A DNA stretch of 64,000 bases, taken from Mesaphorura yosii. Lineage: Eukaryota; Arthropoda; Collembola; Poduromorpha; Tullbergiidae. The stretch is taken from assembly GCA_009869945.1 (NCBI GenBank), contig WIXG01000163.1:104152-168151 (forward strand). Direction: 5' to 3'. Position numbers and translations under genes: made by a program. This document shows, piece by piece, positions 13,101 to 28,100 of the stretch (positions are counted from its first letter, which is position 1; each line of letters starts with the position of its first letter). The notes below the pieces were generated by a model. It did no database searches. It worked only from the letters and a program-made list of their open reading frames with translations, and was not told the origin of the DNA.

Positions 13101-16100
13101 TCTTGTTCCGCCGCGTGACTGTACTCACTGTTGCTTACGCTAATAATATTCCCGCAGCCCCCGTCGGCGCGGAGGTCGACGGTGCCGGTGCTGAGGAGGA
13201 CGTTGAAGAGGAGGGAGAGGAGGAGGGCGAGGGAGAGGATGAGGATGAGGACGCGGTTCCGGGTGCAGTAGCCGCGCATCTTGTACAGGAAGTCCACGTC
13301 GTCTGCCGGGAGCTTCGTGGCGCGCGAGCGGAGCGTCAGGTCGCGGAGCGTGGGGTCCACGCAGCCACCGCGACCGTCACCGGGACCACCGACACCTCCG
13401 CCGCCGCCGCCCAGCCCGCTCATGCCCATGTGCAGGCTCTCCTTGTACAGCAAGCTGCGAGGACACACAGAGAAGGCAGGCGTTAATTAACCATTACGAC
13501 AATTACCCGTCCTCCCGCCTAATTTCCTTTGACTGCGACTGCGATGCTCGCGATTTCTCACCTCGATGATTTCTTGCAGGGGCTGCTCCCGGGACTTCCC
13601 TTGTAGTCTGACGACGAGTGCTTCGACGTGTGATCTCCTGCACACAAATTGGAACGGAACACAGAATTAGACGGATCAAAGGGAAAGCAATTAGACGCCC
13701 TTGCCTCTGTCTGCCTCCACCCGCACCCGCTGCCGCTCCTCTATCGCCCTTCTTACCTTGTGGTATGTAAATTTTGCCTCCAGGAGTTTGCATTATAAAT
13801 TGATCCATCAGGCTCTCGTGGTTGCTACTGCTGTTCCCTCCGCCGCCGTGACCATGACTAATGAGTCCGACACCGGTCGTGCTCTTCCCGTTCGAGTTGA
13901 GCGTCGTGCGCTTGAGACTGTTGCCCCGATTCCCGAGACCGCCGCCGCCCAAGTAGTCGAGATTCCCACTCATCATTATTCCACCTGCACGGGCACGGCA
14001 AGAAAAAGAGACATTGTTAAGCATTGCTTGGGCAGGCAAGTATTTAGTATTTATCGGCCGAGCGACCGCGCATTAATAACTTCCCTAATTATAAGCGCGA
14101 GCAACTGCTCGTATCTCGCTACCAAATTTTCTCTTTTTGCTCCTAGAATTCGCAAACGCTGGTAGACTTTGTGCTTGACACAATAATTAAGCGCTGTGGT
14201 GTTGGGCAGGAATTGCTCGAAGCGATCAAGAAAAGCGGAAAGCGAAAACGCTGCAACGAAGTCTACTTTTTGCTTTCTGCTACCGCCAGCCTCTCCATTT
14301 AATTAGAAGGCATGTGTGCGTGAAAAATACCCGAAAGAAACGTGGACTAATTACCAACCGACTTCTCAGCATCGGCTGCGTAAGACAATTTTCCATTCGT
14401 ATCCGTTCATTCGCAAGCAACTGACTGAGATCGATTCTTTGTCTCTCGCTGAGGCTGAGATCACTCGAGCTCGGGCACTTTGTGCCGTGTACGTACGCTG
14501 TTGACAAAACTAACAAGAGTTTCACTGTCCTTACTTTACTTTATTTTTATCTGCGTAATAAAAATGGAGCACAGCACAGCACTGAAAATGATCCAAAACT
14601 TGAATAATTGCACGGCATTCGAGACATACGTTTGTGTGTCCATAATTTGCCATTTCAAAGTTGTTCTTTTCCTCTTCGAGTTTTCCCCGTTTTCTTGTCC
14701 GCACTTTTATTGGTACACGGTACTCGGCACACTTTTAAGACTCAATTTCTTATACAAGTGCAAATACGCAAATGCTGTGCGCCACGGCGGCGGTGAGCGT
14801 AAAGTAAACAGTGCGGAAAGTTTAAGAGCGAGCATCTTTCGCGCAGAGCAAACGAGCCACGCACTGCTCTGAATAAATGCGGAGAATTGTTTACATAGCG
14901 AATGTGTAATATGTAATGCGAATTCAAATACCGGGCGGCGCAATTCGAGGAAATGCCAGGAAGAAGTGTCGTCACTTGTGCATCTGAATACCACATGCGA
15001 TATTAAATATTAAAATATTAAACTCGGGTGCTTAAATTTGCTTGAAGCCAGACCACATGCGCACGGGACGCATTTATGAGAGAAAGCAGCGTAGCAGGGC
15101 TCGGCCAGCCACTTTCACCCGCTACCGAAATCAATCACAGACCACAAATTGACTCCAACTTCCGTCGGACCCTTAAATTGGTCGGTCTGCGTAATTTACT
15201 CGCTCGTTGGGGTGCGCGCGCCCGACGCGCTTCCTTCCTTCCTGTCCCTCTAATTTGCTGCGCTTCGTTCGTCTGCCATCGCTCGTCATTTGACAACAAG
15301 ACGAATTCAGTCACCTGTGTCATTGTCATTACTCTTGTTCCGAAACTCATTTCGACTGTGCAGTGCGATACTGTTCCGCCGCTGCTCGAGTTCCCTATTC
15401 GCTGGTACAAATGCGTAATGCGTGCATAACAAAAGACAAGACAAAATAGGACGAGAAGAGCCGCTGCCACAGCCTCCACGCAGACAGAGAGCAGGTACCT
15501 TCGTGCGTGCGGAGGAGACGCGGAGGGAAAGAAGAGAAATTGCACCGAGCGAACGCGGGCGGGAGCGGAGCGAGTCGAAGAAGTGTGTGATTTTGTTGAA
15601 TAATTCATGAGCGACAGAAGATGAACAAATGAGTAAAAGAGTCTGTCTCCGCTGTACGCCAGCTAGTCAGCAATGCATGGCGATGGCAGGCAGGCAGACA
15701 GACCTTTCATTATTCTTCCCGTTCTGGCCTTCCCGACGACTGCTTTCACTTTCATCTCCGCGCGAGCGATGCGTAGTACGCGTACGCGTACTTCAAAAAT
15801 TCAATTCAGCAGACTTTTCAAGAATTCCTGTTCTCTGCCCGCTTTGTGCGACTGGCTGGCGAAATTCGAGCGGTGCAGCTCCAACTTTTCTGACGCTGGA
15901 AGTCTGCAACTTCTTTCTAAGGAGACAGCGAAGCGGAAGCGGTCTTGTCCTTTTCTCGACTCGACGGTGTCCATCTTATTCGCTTTTGTTCCGCCGTTTG
16001 TCTTCCGATTCCCCATATTAATTGCGAGACGTGACCCTCTTGGCGCGAAGTCCCACTCAATCGCAACACGAAACTAGTTTCATTTCCAGGATTTGGCAGA

Positions 16101-19100
16101 ATTAACATTTCGCACTTCGATGAATGCAACCGGGCCGAGCCCATCTGCTTTTGTCTTGAAGGAAAAGCAGCACAGCACAGCAGAAGCTTTTAATGAATGC
16201 GCAGAATTCATGGACGAGAATAGAAACTGTCGACTTTCTGAGACAAAATTCAATTTGCATAAATTTAACTCTTTCGCATCGCGCTGAATGTGTGTCATCA
16301 CCACGCACACAGTCGGGCCTCGCGTACATACAAATGTCTCCAAATTACTTTTTCCAGCGGCAGCAGTACTTTACGTTAATGAAGTTCAGTCGACCAAGCT
16401 GGTTGACTCATCACCACAACTTCCACGACGCATATGCCAAGGCGTACGTACAGTGGAGTTGATCTCGTTTAAACGAGCTGTGTCATAATTTTTTAAGGTA
16501 ACATAATTTTGTGTAGGTGACGTACCGTTTTGAAGTGGCGGTAAGGCAGAACTGTGTAGATTCGAACTATTTGACTGATTGGCGAATGCGAGTTCTGAGT
16601 CGGTGAGCGTCACGTCGTCAGAAGCATTTGAGATTGGGCTATCACTCAGGCCACCGCCGCCTCCAAAGACACCGCCGACGAGGCCACCGCCGCGACCCCC
16701 CAAGTACGGCTGCTGGTAGGGGTTCTCGAGCCCCGGGCCGTTGCTCGGAAGAAGCGCCTGGCTCACTCCGCCGCCACCGCCAAATCTGCTTCGGTTGAGT
16801 CTCCTCAGCGAGTGCGACTGCGCACCGCCGCCAAGCCCGTTGCCTCCTCCGCCACCGAGTTGTCCGCCTCCGCCGCCTGGTTTCCGATGATGCACTGGCG
16901 GCGACTCCTCCTCACCATCACCTTCGGACCCGCTCTGCTCCAGGTAGCCGATGTTCGGGCCGAGAACGTCGAGCCCCTCCCGCGACGACGAGCCCAAGTG
17001 ATACACCTGACCACCGAACCCAACGCCGGACCCTACAACCACAAAAATAGAGGCTCGTCAGCATGGAGCAGATTTTGCGCAGATTTCGCGCGATCACCCA
17101 CCCAGCACGTGTCAAAGGTCATTCCCATCGCGCACATCGCACGCACGCATGCACGCATGCTTGTGTCTGCCCAAGAGCAATCGTGCGCAACAGCAGCAGA
17201 AATTAATGAGGGCGATGAACGCGTGAAGAGATTAGTTTTATGTCGGAGAAAGCACGCAAGGCATGGCAGACGCGCCGCGCGCTGAGGGTCTGCCCGGTTC
17301 AAAGGCTCATGTCCTGGCACGTGGACTCTCAGCTTCGCAGGCGGGCACGGCACACGACCCGCACACGTCAGTCTTCACATCCCCGACAAGCAAAGACTGA
17401 AACTCGACCGACTTCTTTCTCTTCTTTGTTCTGGATCGTCGAAAGTTCTTTTAATAATAATTGGGATAAAATATCACGAGAAGCACAATAACTTCAGGCA
17501 TATGTGTCATCAAGACTTGTGTTACATCAAAAATTGTAACACGAGCGTGCATCAAAAATTACGCACTCCTCGGTAGGCACACGGCGCATAAATGAATTTC
17601 ACGCTGCCGTCTAATGATTTCCTCTCTTCTTTCGCTTTCGAATTCGCTCTCGCTTCCCTCCCACTTTTCCAAAGACAACGGCGGCCAAGTTCAGTCTAAT
17701 TTTGTTGTCCTTAAAAATCAATCGGTTCGCCCGTAATTGCAGGCATTCGTTTTCTCGAAATGCCAATTGGTCAATTACGCCCTCAACTACGCAGCAGGGC
17801 AGGAGAAAGAGAAAGTGAAACTCAGTGTAAATAGCACGGAGCGTAATTATCCCGAGCTGCAACCGTAGTTAATAATGCACGACCCGCGAAAGAGGTGAGA
17901 ATTTTGTGGGCGCGCGCGGCGCTCTCGCAAAATGCGCGGCCGTCACGTCGTTGATTTTTGGTTTCTGATACGCGACGAAGGATGATGTGATGATACGTTA
18001 CGCGTAGGCGTAGGGTTCGTGTGATTGTGATTGTGTAATATTTATCGACGGGTCGGAGAGGGACGGACGGACGACAGGTATGAATAAATAACGACAACCC
18101 AACGCGATGCGGGAGGAAAGTAGAAACCTTGCCTGTCTGCCTGCTCCACTGTCTTCTCTTCTCTTATCGATGCGATGCGATATCGAAACTGCTGATGTAA
18201 TATTTATCGACTGTAATGGGAGCCGGCCTGCAGTAAGCAAAGGCAACGGCAAAGGCAACGAAGGTTCGAAAGGCTTGCTCAAATCGCGTCCACGAACTCA
18301 CGTTAATTGATTTTCAATTACTATAACAATGCGGCTCACTTTTCTCCCACTCTCGCTCTCCCCAGGCCGAAGCTTAGACTGCTGCCTGCCTTTCGCTGCC
18401 TCTGCCTTCTGATAGTCCAATTTGTGATACCTTCCCACCGACCCACCTTCCAATTGTACGCTCATACATAAATAACGACTCCAAGCCGTATTGAATGACC
18501 TCAAATGCGACCCGCGAACAAAAGAAAGGTGGGTCCGACTTGTACGGCACGGCCGGCACTTTGTGCAAGGGCGAGGACAAAGGTGCTAGTGTGAAGTGCA
18601 GCAGTGCAGGTGCAGGCCGAGTCAATTTACGTACAATTTACCCTCATTTTTCCAAATCAATTCATATGCATCAACTTTCTCCTGTCCGCCTCTCCGCAAT
18701 CCTCTAAATCGGAAGAGAGGGTCCGTTTCATATGTATTTCGCTATTTCATCGGGCACTGCCAATGCGCAACGCGCATCGCATCATCATAATTTTAAGATT
18801 GGATTTTTCACTCTCCGCCGGGATTCGCCGATTCTTGTATAAATAAATAAATAACTCGAGGATGAAGATGGATCGGAGTAAATGCTGTCGATTCAGCAGC
18901 AGCATTTCAGTAGTTTCATTGCCATTTGAGATTCAATTCATTTTGATGCCATATTTTGTTATTATTACGAGAGCGGCGCGACGGATGAAAATGAATCTGT
19001 GAATGAGTCAGCTTTAATTCGACCGTCGGATGCGAATGCGATACAGCAATAAAGGGCAAAAATAGAATGAGGAGAGGCCGGCTTATAATTTTTTCGTCTG

Positions 19101-22100
19101 CCGTTGCGTTGTGTGAAGGAGTCTCTCGGGAACCGCATCGGAAGGAGTCAGACAGGCAGTTGACTGCCTGCCTGCTGCTGATGAAATACTGAAACACTCA
19201 AGCAGAAAAATGCGTGCTCGAGAAATTTGAAATAATAAAAATATAGGAAGCTGAATGAATGATGAAAGTCGGCGGTGTGGCTGTGAAAAAAGTGAAAATG
19301 GAAGATACTCCATTCTTTTGTATTTTTGATGAGGCCAATGCAGCATGCAACACCGCGGCCGCGCCGGCGAAAAGGCACTTTTGGGCTGCAATGGGAATTT
19401 TTTTTCTACACTTTAATCTGGCACTCGCAGAAAGACTCCTCACACTTTTCAGGAATTACTTTGATATTCATTCACACTTAATTGACAACCACTCAACGCG
19501 GCGGCGGTGCGACGCTGCAGTACGACCGCATTTTAGCATCTTCCGCGCTTCCGTGTGCCACGGAGAAGAATTCAGGGACCCAAATATCAATTTCGTGCTT
19601 CATATCTCCTCACGCACGCTTCGTTAAGGTCAACTGAGCCCCCTCAAACTTTAATTTCTTTTTATGACCGTGATAAGTTTTGCATGAATGCAGCGCGATG
19701 CATAAAAGGGTGAAAAATTAATTATTATGTGGATTGCTCGTGTTTTATGATGTGCGAGCGTCAAATATTCTTTTATTCCTGTACGCTGCACTGCATTGTT
19801 TCAACCCTTCGCAATGACACGGCCCAGTGCACTGATCCGGTTTCCAAACCGAATCGTATCAGGGATTCAAAACAACTGAAATCGTGCTCGCATTCGCAAT
19901 CGCATCAACGAAAGTGAGAATTCTTCTTCGGCTGCTGTTGCCGCTGCTGCTGTGTTTAATAACATTTTTACACCCACAGCCCGCCAGCGCATGCAGCAGT
20001 GAAGTAAAGTAATATAATTACAGCGCATTGTAATTGCAATGGTTGGCTGCACTCTGACTCTGACGGTGTCTGCTTTCACCGTGTGAGCTGCGTATAAATT
20101 AAAAAATGAGGGCCCCTTTCCCACAGCAGCAAAGCATTATTACAATTTTTATGAATTCCTCTTCACTCGGAGGAGAACAGAGCCAGAAAAATGTAATCTT
20201 CATATATCACACTTGAGAACATTAAAACTCATTTTCTCCATGCATACACACACACACGACAGAATACGGCAGAGCACTCTGGCTTTATCCTTCCTTCTGC
20301 CACCGCACCGGCACCGCTGTGTTTCCTGCACTCAATGCAATGCAATGCAAGGAAAAGCTAAACCACCATGAAAATGAAATTTTCGCCGTTCGCCATTCGC
20401 CATTTGCCATTTGCCTGGGAAGGACTCGGCTCTTATCTCTTAATGTACTCACAGCTTTTACTCTCCTATTACGAATTACCATTACAGCGTGACTACTTGC
20501 CACCATCGCCATACGCATACGCCGCCGCAGTTCAGCAGTTCAGCTTATTACCTGATGGGACAACGACGACACACGACATTGCGATAGTAATAACAATAAT
20601 ACATTTACATTAGCACCTTGCCTGCCTGCATTTTGCCTGCAAAATGCGTGTGGAGTTTTTATTAATATGCTTTACGCCATGCCTACTAAGGTAAAAGTAA
20701 AAGGAAACTATTTTCCCTGTCCACCCGCGCCGTACTGCATTTCATGCTAAGTACATATTACGGAATACTCACTAATATATTTATGGCTACTAAGTTCAAT
20801 ACACCCGGACAATGCCAATGCGTTATGACGATGACTTTTGCTGTGCGCCGTTCCTCGTTTGCAAAAATGAGTTGCAGCGTTGAATCGACGTGTGGTGTTT
20901 AACCAGGTAAAGGCCGGGATGGGCTGTGCGTTTGCCTTTCCCTGCTCGTTAGCTTCTGCCTGCCTGCTTTAACCGTGCGTTACGCTTACGCTTACGCAAT
21001 GTTATGAAACATTATTCACTCCGTTAATTAATTTAAAAGTATTGCACAACGCGACAACGACAACGCGACATTGCAGCATTTAATTTTCACTTTCACGGGC
21101 GCAAAATGACGACGACGGTGACGGTCATTGTTTACACACGCGAGCTGGATTAATTACAGAGCCGGCAACAAAACAACAAATATACATAAAACCACAATAT
21201 TTGCGTAAGCGAAAGCACGACGACGACGTGCAGACAGTAAAAGTATGGAATTTCATGATTAAAATGCTGGTGCGGTACTCGCAAGTCTCGTAACAACTCG
21301 AACTCGAATGTAGTGACATTGACATTTAAATGGAAGTGCATTCACCGTGCAACGCAATGCAATGCGATGCGATGCCGTCCAGTGCGCCTGGAATTTGGGA
21401 ATTTCCGTGCTCGGTTCTGACAACTCCACGCGGCCACAATGCAAGGCTCGAGCGTACCTCGATGTAATTGAATTCTGGTGGTTCTCGTGCTCGCACTCGT
21501 ACTTGCATTGAAATAGTAGTACGAATTCAAGTGCGTGCGATGCGAGAAGGGAAGATCGGAAACGGCAGCAACAGCAATAGCCGAAGGAGATTGAGATATT
21601 GAGAATAATTGAAATAATGATGAGATGATGGACCGACCAGTGAAGTGCAGTGACACGTTTCACTGTCGCAGAATCCTTTTCTGAAACCCTTTCTCGTGCT
21701 TGCGCAGTAATAAATATAATCTTCCAGTTTCATATTTCAATTTCCTCTCGTCTTCTTCTCTCTTCTCTGCTCCTTCCTCGATCTCGACGCTTCAGCCTTC
21801 TACTTCTATTCTTGTCGGAGGGACAGCGGCTCGACGCGCGACTGTCCATGCCGAAATACTAAATGAAGCCACTTGCTTGTAGACGGAGCAGCCATGTCAC
21901 GGCGTAACGACTTTATTCGCGTTCTGCACCCGGCGAACGAACTTCGAACTTCTAACCCTCAGCCGTCAGTCGTCAGTCGATCGAATCAATTTGGGATTGT
22001 CTCATCATATTAAATACAAAAGCCAACACGACCCAATCCAGATCCCAATCCCAGTACACGATTGTGGCCTGGCAGCTTCTCTTATTACGACGCGGATTAC

Positions 22101-25100
22101 AGATGTTTGAGTGTTTGCTTGCCCGGGTGCGGGTTGCCCAACTTGTAATTAGAGAGAAAGTCATCCAAGCCAGCAAACGGCAAGCAAATAATAATCCGAC
22201 GAAGGCGAGAGCACATCGAAATTGCACATGTGCTCGTGTTTGGTGTTTCTGCAGTTGCAGTTCAATCATGCTAATCATAACGTAGGTGAATGAATCTCTG
22301 TCGCTGTCACCATCCAGCATCCAACATGCCTTGCCTGCCTTGCAATGTATTAAAGGGAGGATGGGACATAAATTTATTCTAATCACAACAGCTGTTGACA
22401 ACACTCGTACTCGCTCTTTGCTGTAATCACAATGTTTCCTGTAATTAAATTAGGCTCTTGACAATCGCAAACACAATGTGAATGTGCACTGCCTCACTAC
22501 ACGCTGTAATTCAAGTCTCCCAAAGTCAATATTGCACTTTTCAACAACTTCAGTGCAGTCCGACCAGGCGGTCGGTCGGTTCATCGGTCATTGAGTCTTG
22601 CATGCAATGTAAATAAGCAAAGAAATTAAAATCGACCGAGTACAGATGGTCAGGAAGCGTTAAAGCGCCCACGTGGGTCGGCCAAGCTTCTGTTCTGCTG
22701 CTACCGGACATCACTGCACTTGGAAGAATTCCTTCGTTATCCTTTTACAGCTTTTAGAGCTTGATGGACTCAAGACCACCTTGGAATAAATCAGACACGA
22801 CGCAGCGCAGTGCGAGTGCGATGGGAATAAAAAGAATGCCTTTAATGCAATGTAGCAAGATAACAAAACAAGGCATTAAAAATAGAATTCCAACTTCAAC
22901 TGCAACTTTTTATTCTTTCCAGCAGCTGCGCTTTAGCTTTACGGCATAAGGACGCACCTGTCTTGAGTCCTTTGCGGAACGCCAGGCCACGAAACATGCA
23001 TCACATCGCAATTGTTTTCCGAGTCTCACGCGCGATTCTTGTCTATTAACATGATTTTTGTCACTGCAGCGCAGCCCGCATCGGCCCTTGTTTCATTCTG
23101 ATTCGGAACAATGCATCATCTGCCCACTTGCTCTCGGATGACACGAACATAAGCAATATGCCCACATGAAATCAAGACGCAAGGCGGGTCTCAGCTGCGA
23201 GTTTGCATTTGCATTTCACATGCATTAATTTATGATTGAAATTTTATGACGGCGCAGAAAACATTTAATTCAGTCGATTCATATTCCAAATACAAACAAC
23301 GCAAACATGAGACGATGATGGACTCTGCGATACGATTGGCTCTTGCTGGCATGGGTCCAGAGGAGTTGCCGAGTTCTTATCGTACTTTAAAACTTTAAAT
23401 TAAAAATCCTGCATTTTCCATTTCTGATTTCTCGTGTACGAAGCTGCTGCAGTGCAATTGCACCATCGCCGTCGTTGTTTGGGTGTGGAGTCACAAGGAA
23501 AATGGAAAAATTAAAGTTATTTATTGTTATTACGTTCTGTTTGGTTCTAAATGCTCAGAAATTCTAAATCATGTTGTAATTGATTACCTGGACGCAGGTC
23601 CATGCGTCCGTTCTGGGTTTATGACTCGCGATGTCTCGTCATAACTTTATTTATGCCTTTACGACACTGGCGCGATACGCGAGCACGCAGTCCTGAGGGT
23701 AAGTTATCATATGAGGTTCGCAAACGTCGGGACCCGGCCATATAATTAATGAAGGTTCCCATCTGAGGCTCCTTCCATTTATTCTTGCAGTAAAACAGTG
23801 CCACGACCACAAGGCAAAGGCAACAGATTCGGAAATTCAGAACCTGCCAGCGGCTAAAGAAGCAGTCTTATGTCTTATAGGCTAATGGGCTGCTGCAAAG
23901 TACAAGTCCCGTGGTCTCTCTTCATTCCAGAAAATCATTGCTCGTACTTACAGAAAGTTTCAAGAAACAAGGAACGAAAGAGTGAGATCGATGTAGATAT
24001 TTGCCATTTGTGGTGCCATGCATTTTACAGTTGAAAGTACGGGCAACAGCAACAGCCAACCGGGCCATTATGCATTCGGCTGGAGTTGCATTTGGAACCG
24101 TGTAATCTCATGAATGGGGGAGTCAAGCTCACCGAGAACAATTTTAGACTCAACCGAGCGAGCGAGCATTCAGCCACTATGCACAGTACAACACAAAGTT
24201 CCAACTCCATACCAACTTTTACGTGCAACGCCAGAAAAAATTCAAATTTCATTTCGACTCGTTCGCGATCGCGATCGCGTAGTTGGTTTGGTTGAAGTTG
24301 CTTGCACGTAAGTAATTTGCTTTTTTCGGCGTTTTGAGCACATTTCATGCTTGCCTTCCAAATTGATGTGGAAATGATGCGCTGTGCTGTGCTTTGCCAC
24401 ATGCATGGAAAACATCAGCCTGCCTCTGCCTGTGAACAAGGCTGAGGCAGAGAGACAAATTACGAAGCGTACTTTGTTATTTGGGAGCGTAATTTATTAG
24501 CGTGTTCGTAATCGTCGCATCGCGACCGACCAACCGGCATTGTTCATCTTTCTGTTCTGTGCTGCGCTGCGGCGAAGGCGACAGGTGAATTTCCTTTCGC
24601 TCGGCGCAACAATCAACAATCGTACGACGTATGAGAATGAGACGAGTAATGTATTTATGTGTATTGTGTGTGCTATGCATTGCATGAGAAAATTGTATCA
24701 TGGCCAGAGAGTTAAGGGTTAACCACAAACTTCGATTCCCACAAGAAAATGCGTACGAGCACAGCAGAGCGAAGAGGAAAGAGATGAGGGCCACGTTGGC
24801 AGTTGCAGTCAGTTGTCATTGTTGAGACAACAATCACAATGGCCCAGCCTGGAAGAGTCGGATGCCACTGCCACCATAATTGCTGCGGCTGCGGAGCATC
24901 GCATTGCATTGCATAACGAAATTATGATAATGATTAAAATAATCATCACAATTCTCGGTCGCATTATTGCATGATTGCAACAATGCCGCTGCTTCGGTGG
25001 TGCTGGGGGAAAGGGCAAGGCGATGATCTGGCTCGGTGTGTCATCACTGCCACGCCACGCCAGACCATCTCGTAATAATAAAATAATAACGCACAGACTA

Positions 25101-28100
25101 TTTATAATAAAATGAAAATTGAGTACAATAAAGCGAAAGGGAACAAACGCAACAATACGACCCGTACTGCGACGCAATAATAAAATTGTAATTTGTAAGT
25201 ACACCAGGAGGGAGCCCCAGCCAAGGCAGCAGCAACAGCTCGTTGTCGGGGAAGCCTCCCCAACAACGAGTACAATAATGCAGCCACAGCCATCGCGCTC
25301 GCTCCTTTCGTCATTCTGTTCTCCAGCAGCAGTAGTTAGCACGGGCTTCTTTTCTTTCAGCCACGATTTACGTACATCAAATTTACGAACTTATGTCGCC
25401 GTGGCTGGAAGACTCCAGAACCCGTGAGTTCATGTCCAGGTGGTATGACATTGAAAACACGTACGAATCGCATATTGCGACAGCGAAATGCATGGGCACT
25501 CCAACACAATAGCCTACGCTCGAATACTGTACGCGTACCCCGAAGGGGGGTCTTCCTATTCCACGCCGTGGCACGCCACGCCAAACCGCTTCCTCTGTGT
25601 GCTTAATGCCGCCGCCAATTGGGGTGAACACACACCATCAAGAAAATTATGTTTTTAATGATTTCCAATTTTAACTGCACCTTCTCACTCTCGCCTCCCT
25701 GCCTACTTTCTGAATTTCTTTGTTTCCATTCTTTCTCAAATAATAAAACGCAGATTGGAATTCTGTGCGGTGCGATGAGATGATGATACAGTGTGGAGAA
25801 TCGCACAAACACTAAACACATGTGTCTTTTACGGGTCGGCCGGGCGAGAAATGTGTTTCTCATCATCACACGAGTGCTGTGCTGTGCTCGTAAAAATATG
25901 CGTTGGAAAGCAGTGCAGTGAGACGGGGACGAGAGCTGGATGCAGGGCCATAAATTATTCTTTTTTTATGAACTTGGAAATTGGAAACACGGTCCGTCGG
26001 TCTCATTACGACTCGCATAATGTTATTCTATTAGAATATAATTATGTGGGGCCCAGAAATCGAACGCAGGCTCTGTTTTCAGCTTTTATGGAATGGGGAC
26101 GAGGAGGTCAAGGTCAAAAGGTAACATGCTCGTAAAGATTTGTACTTTTGCAACGCATTCACTTCGGCGCGACAGCCTGCAGCGCGACGGCGTTCATTTT
26201 TTGGCAGTTTCTGTGTGCAGGGGTAAAAAGCACTAAAATTGAAAGTGAATGAGGGCAGTTTACATGTGGGCTTGAACCGACCCTCGACTGCCTAAATGCT
26301 CTGCCCTGCAAATGCAGCACAATGCGATTTCCATTTTCCCCACATTTGTTCATTTCATTTCATTACATCACTCAAAACTCGTATAATGTATCCTTCCGGT
26401 TACTCTGCAAATGCCACGCTACAAATAATAACGATTTAAGAGATTCATCATAAACTGCCGTCACTGCCGCTGCTGTTGTCGCAGTGCACCGTCACGAAAA
26501 CGAGAAGAATGACAGGATGGGCAACAATCATAAAAATATGTTGCCGACTCTATTTTTGTATTTCGATGTGCCTTCTGCTCCTCTCCAAAATCGAAATTGA
26601 ATATTTTACATACGTTGCGTTGCGCCGCGTCGCGACGGCCTGGCAGCTTAAACGACAAAATGAAGTCGGCCGGTCGTCGGACAGTCGCTCGTCGTTCTGT
26701 ATTTAAGATCGGGGCGAGGACCAAGCAGGCAAGCACTCAAGTGGAAAGGGAGTTTTCCATTTTTGGGGAAATTGTCCGGAGACCGTTTCCATAAAAATGT
26801 CGGAGTCAGTCAATGACACTCCCTGCACCACGTCGCCGTTATGATTTAATGTAAGCCTCCACGTCACGGCACGGTACGGCGTGGTTTGGGGAAGGGATTT
26901 GGAAATCAGGCGACAAGGAGTAAACAGTAAACATTGCCTTCCGCATATCTTTGATGTGTTGGGTTTCGGGTTTTTCTTGATCCCTTTTACAGACTGCAGT
27001 GCAGTACAGATTGGATCACCGAATCTCAATAAATACGTATGAGCACGACGCGACGCACAGAGGCAACACGCAATGACAGCACAAACACACTTTATTATTA
27101 TTAAGAGTTATGGGAGTAACTTTACATTGCGTATTACACGCTGGAGCTGGAAGGTCGTGACCATGACGTGACGACTGTGCAGAATGCAGAACAAATATCT
27201 GGGTAAAAATGTGACCAGAAAATGCCAGCAAACAGCAGATGCATACACGAAGATGGGCGGCTTTCTCGTGCTAATTAAAAGAACATTGCTAATTACGAAT
27301 CCTGCGGCTGAAAAGAGACAAAATTCCTCCGGCAGCATTTCCATTCATTCACTCCAGCCAGCCAACTTCTCTTATCTCCGACCACACTCACCTCTCAACA
27401 TCAGAGATTACATTTTCATTAGTGTATTGGCATGTAAAATTTTCAAAGACGTGCTCAGGCCGGAGCTGCGCGCAAATTCAATCATCGCCCACACATTCGG
27501 CTCCGCTTTCGTGAGCCAGGAATTTATTTTAGCTTCTCTGAATTGCTTTCTTTTCTCTTTATTTCAACTTCGATTGAAATCGAGGAGTCGGAGGTATTCT
27601 CATTTCGGAAGAAAGCGAAAAGGAGAAAATCGGCTGGAATTTCCCATTTTCCTTGTACCGTGCTGCCCTGTTCTGTCTTTGACGACATCAACAAAACAGC
27701 GGAGCGGTGAAATGAAACTTCACTCACACCCACCCACAACAGCACCATTCAATTCAATTCCGATCCAATTGAACCTTGATGAATACCTTTCACAACAACA
27801 GCGCCTGCCTCGCTGATGGTATGGTGACAGACTCGGAGTCTGGCGCAGCCTGCAAATTTTGACAAGAGAAAGAAAGCAAGCGCCCAGGAAGCGAAAGCCA
27901 AGACAGGAACGATGGATTAAAACGAGGCGAGTCGTCGAGTCTTTGAGAGAAAAGTTTCCACTTCCACCTGAACTTTCAAGATTAAAATTGTATTAGACGC
28001 AGACTCTCAGCGCGACGCGGGTGCAACTGCGCCTCGGCTGATACGAGCAGCACCTCACAAAAATGAAGAAGACGACGAGTATGCAGAAATGTCATCGCCA

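Noticed and set aside
24809-25342. 177-codon minus-strand open frame with hydrophobic stretches
   Set aside because: Hydrophobicity comes from ATT/CTT-rich simple sequence; no coding bias.
27184-27816. 210-codon plus-strand open frame in the giant intron
   Set aside because: Codon use is AT-mixed with no third-position bias, no recognisable domain and no splice or promoter context; long enough to note but expected occasionally in 24 kb.
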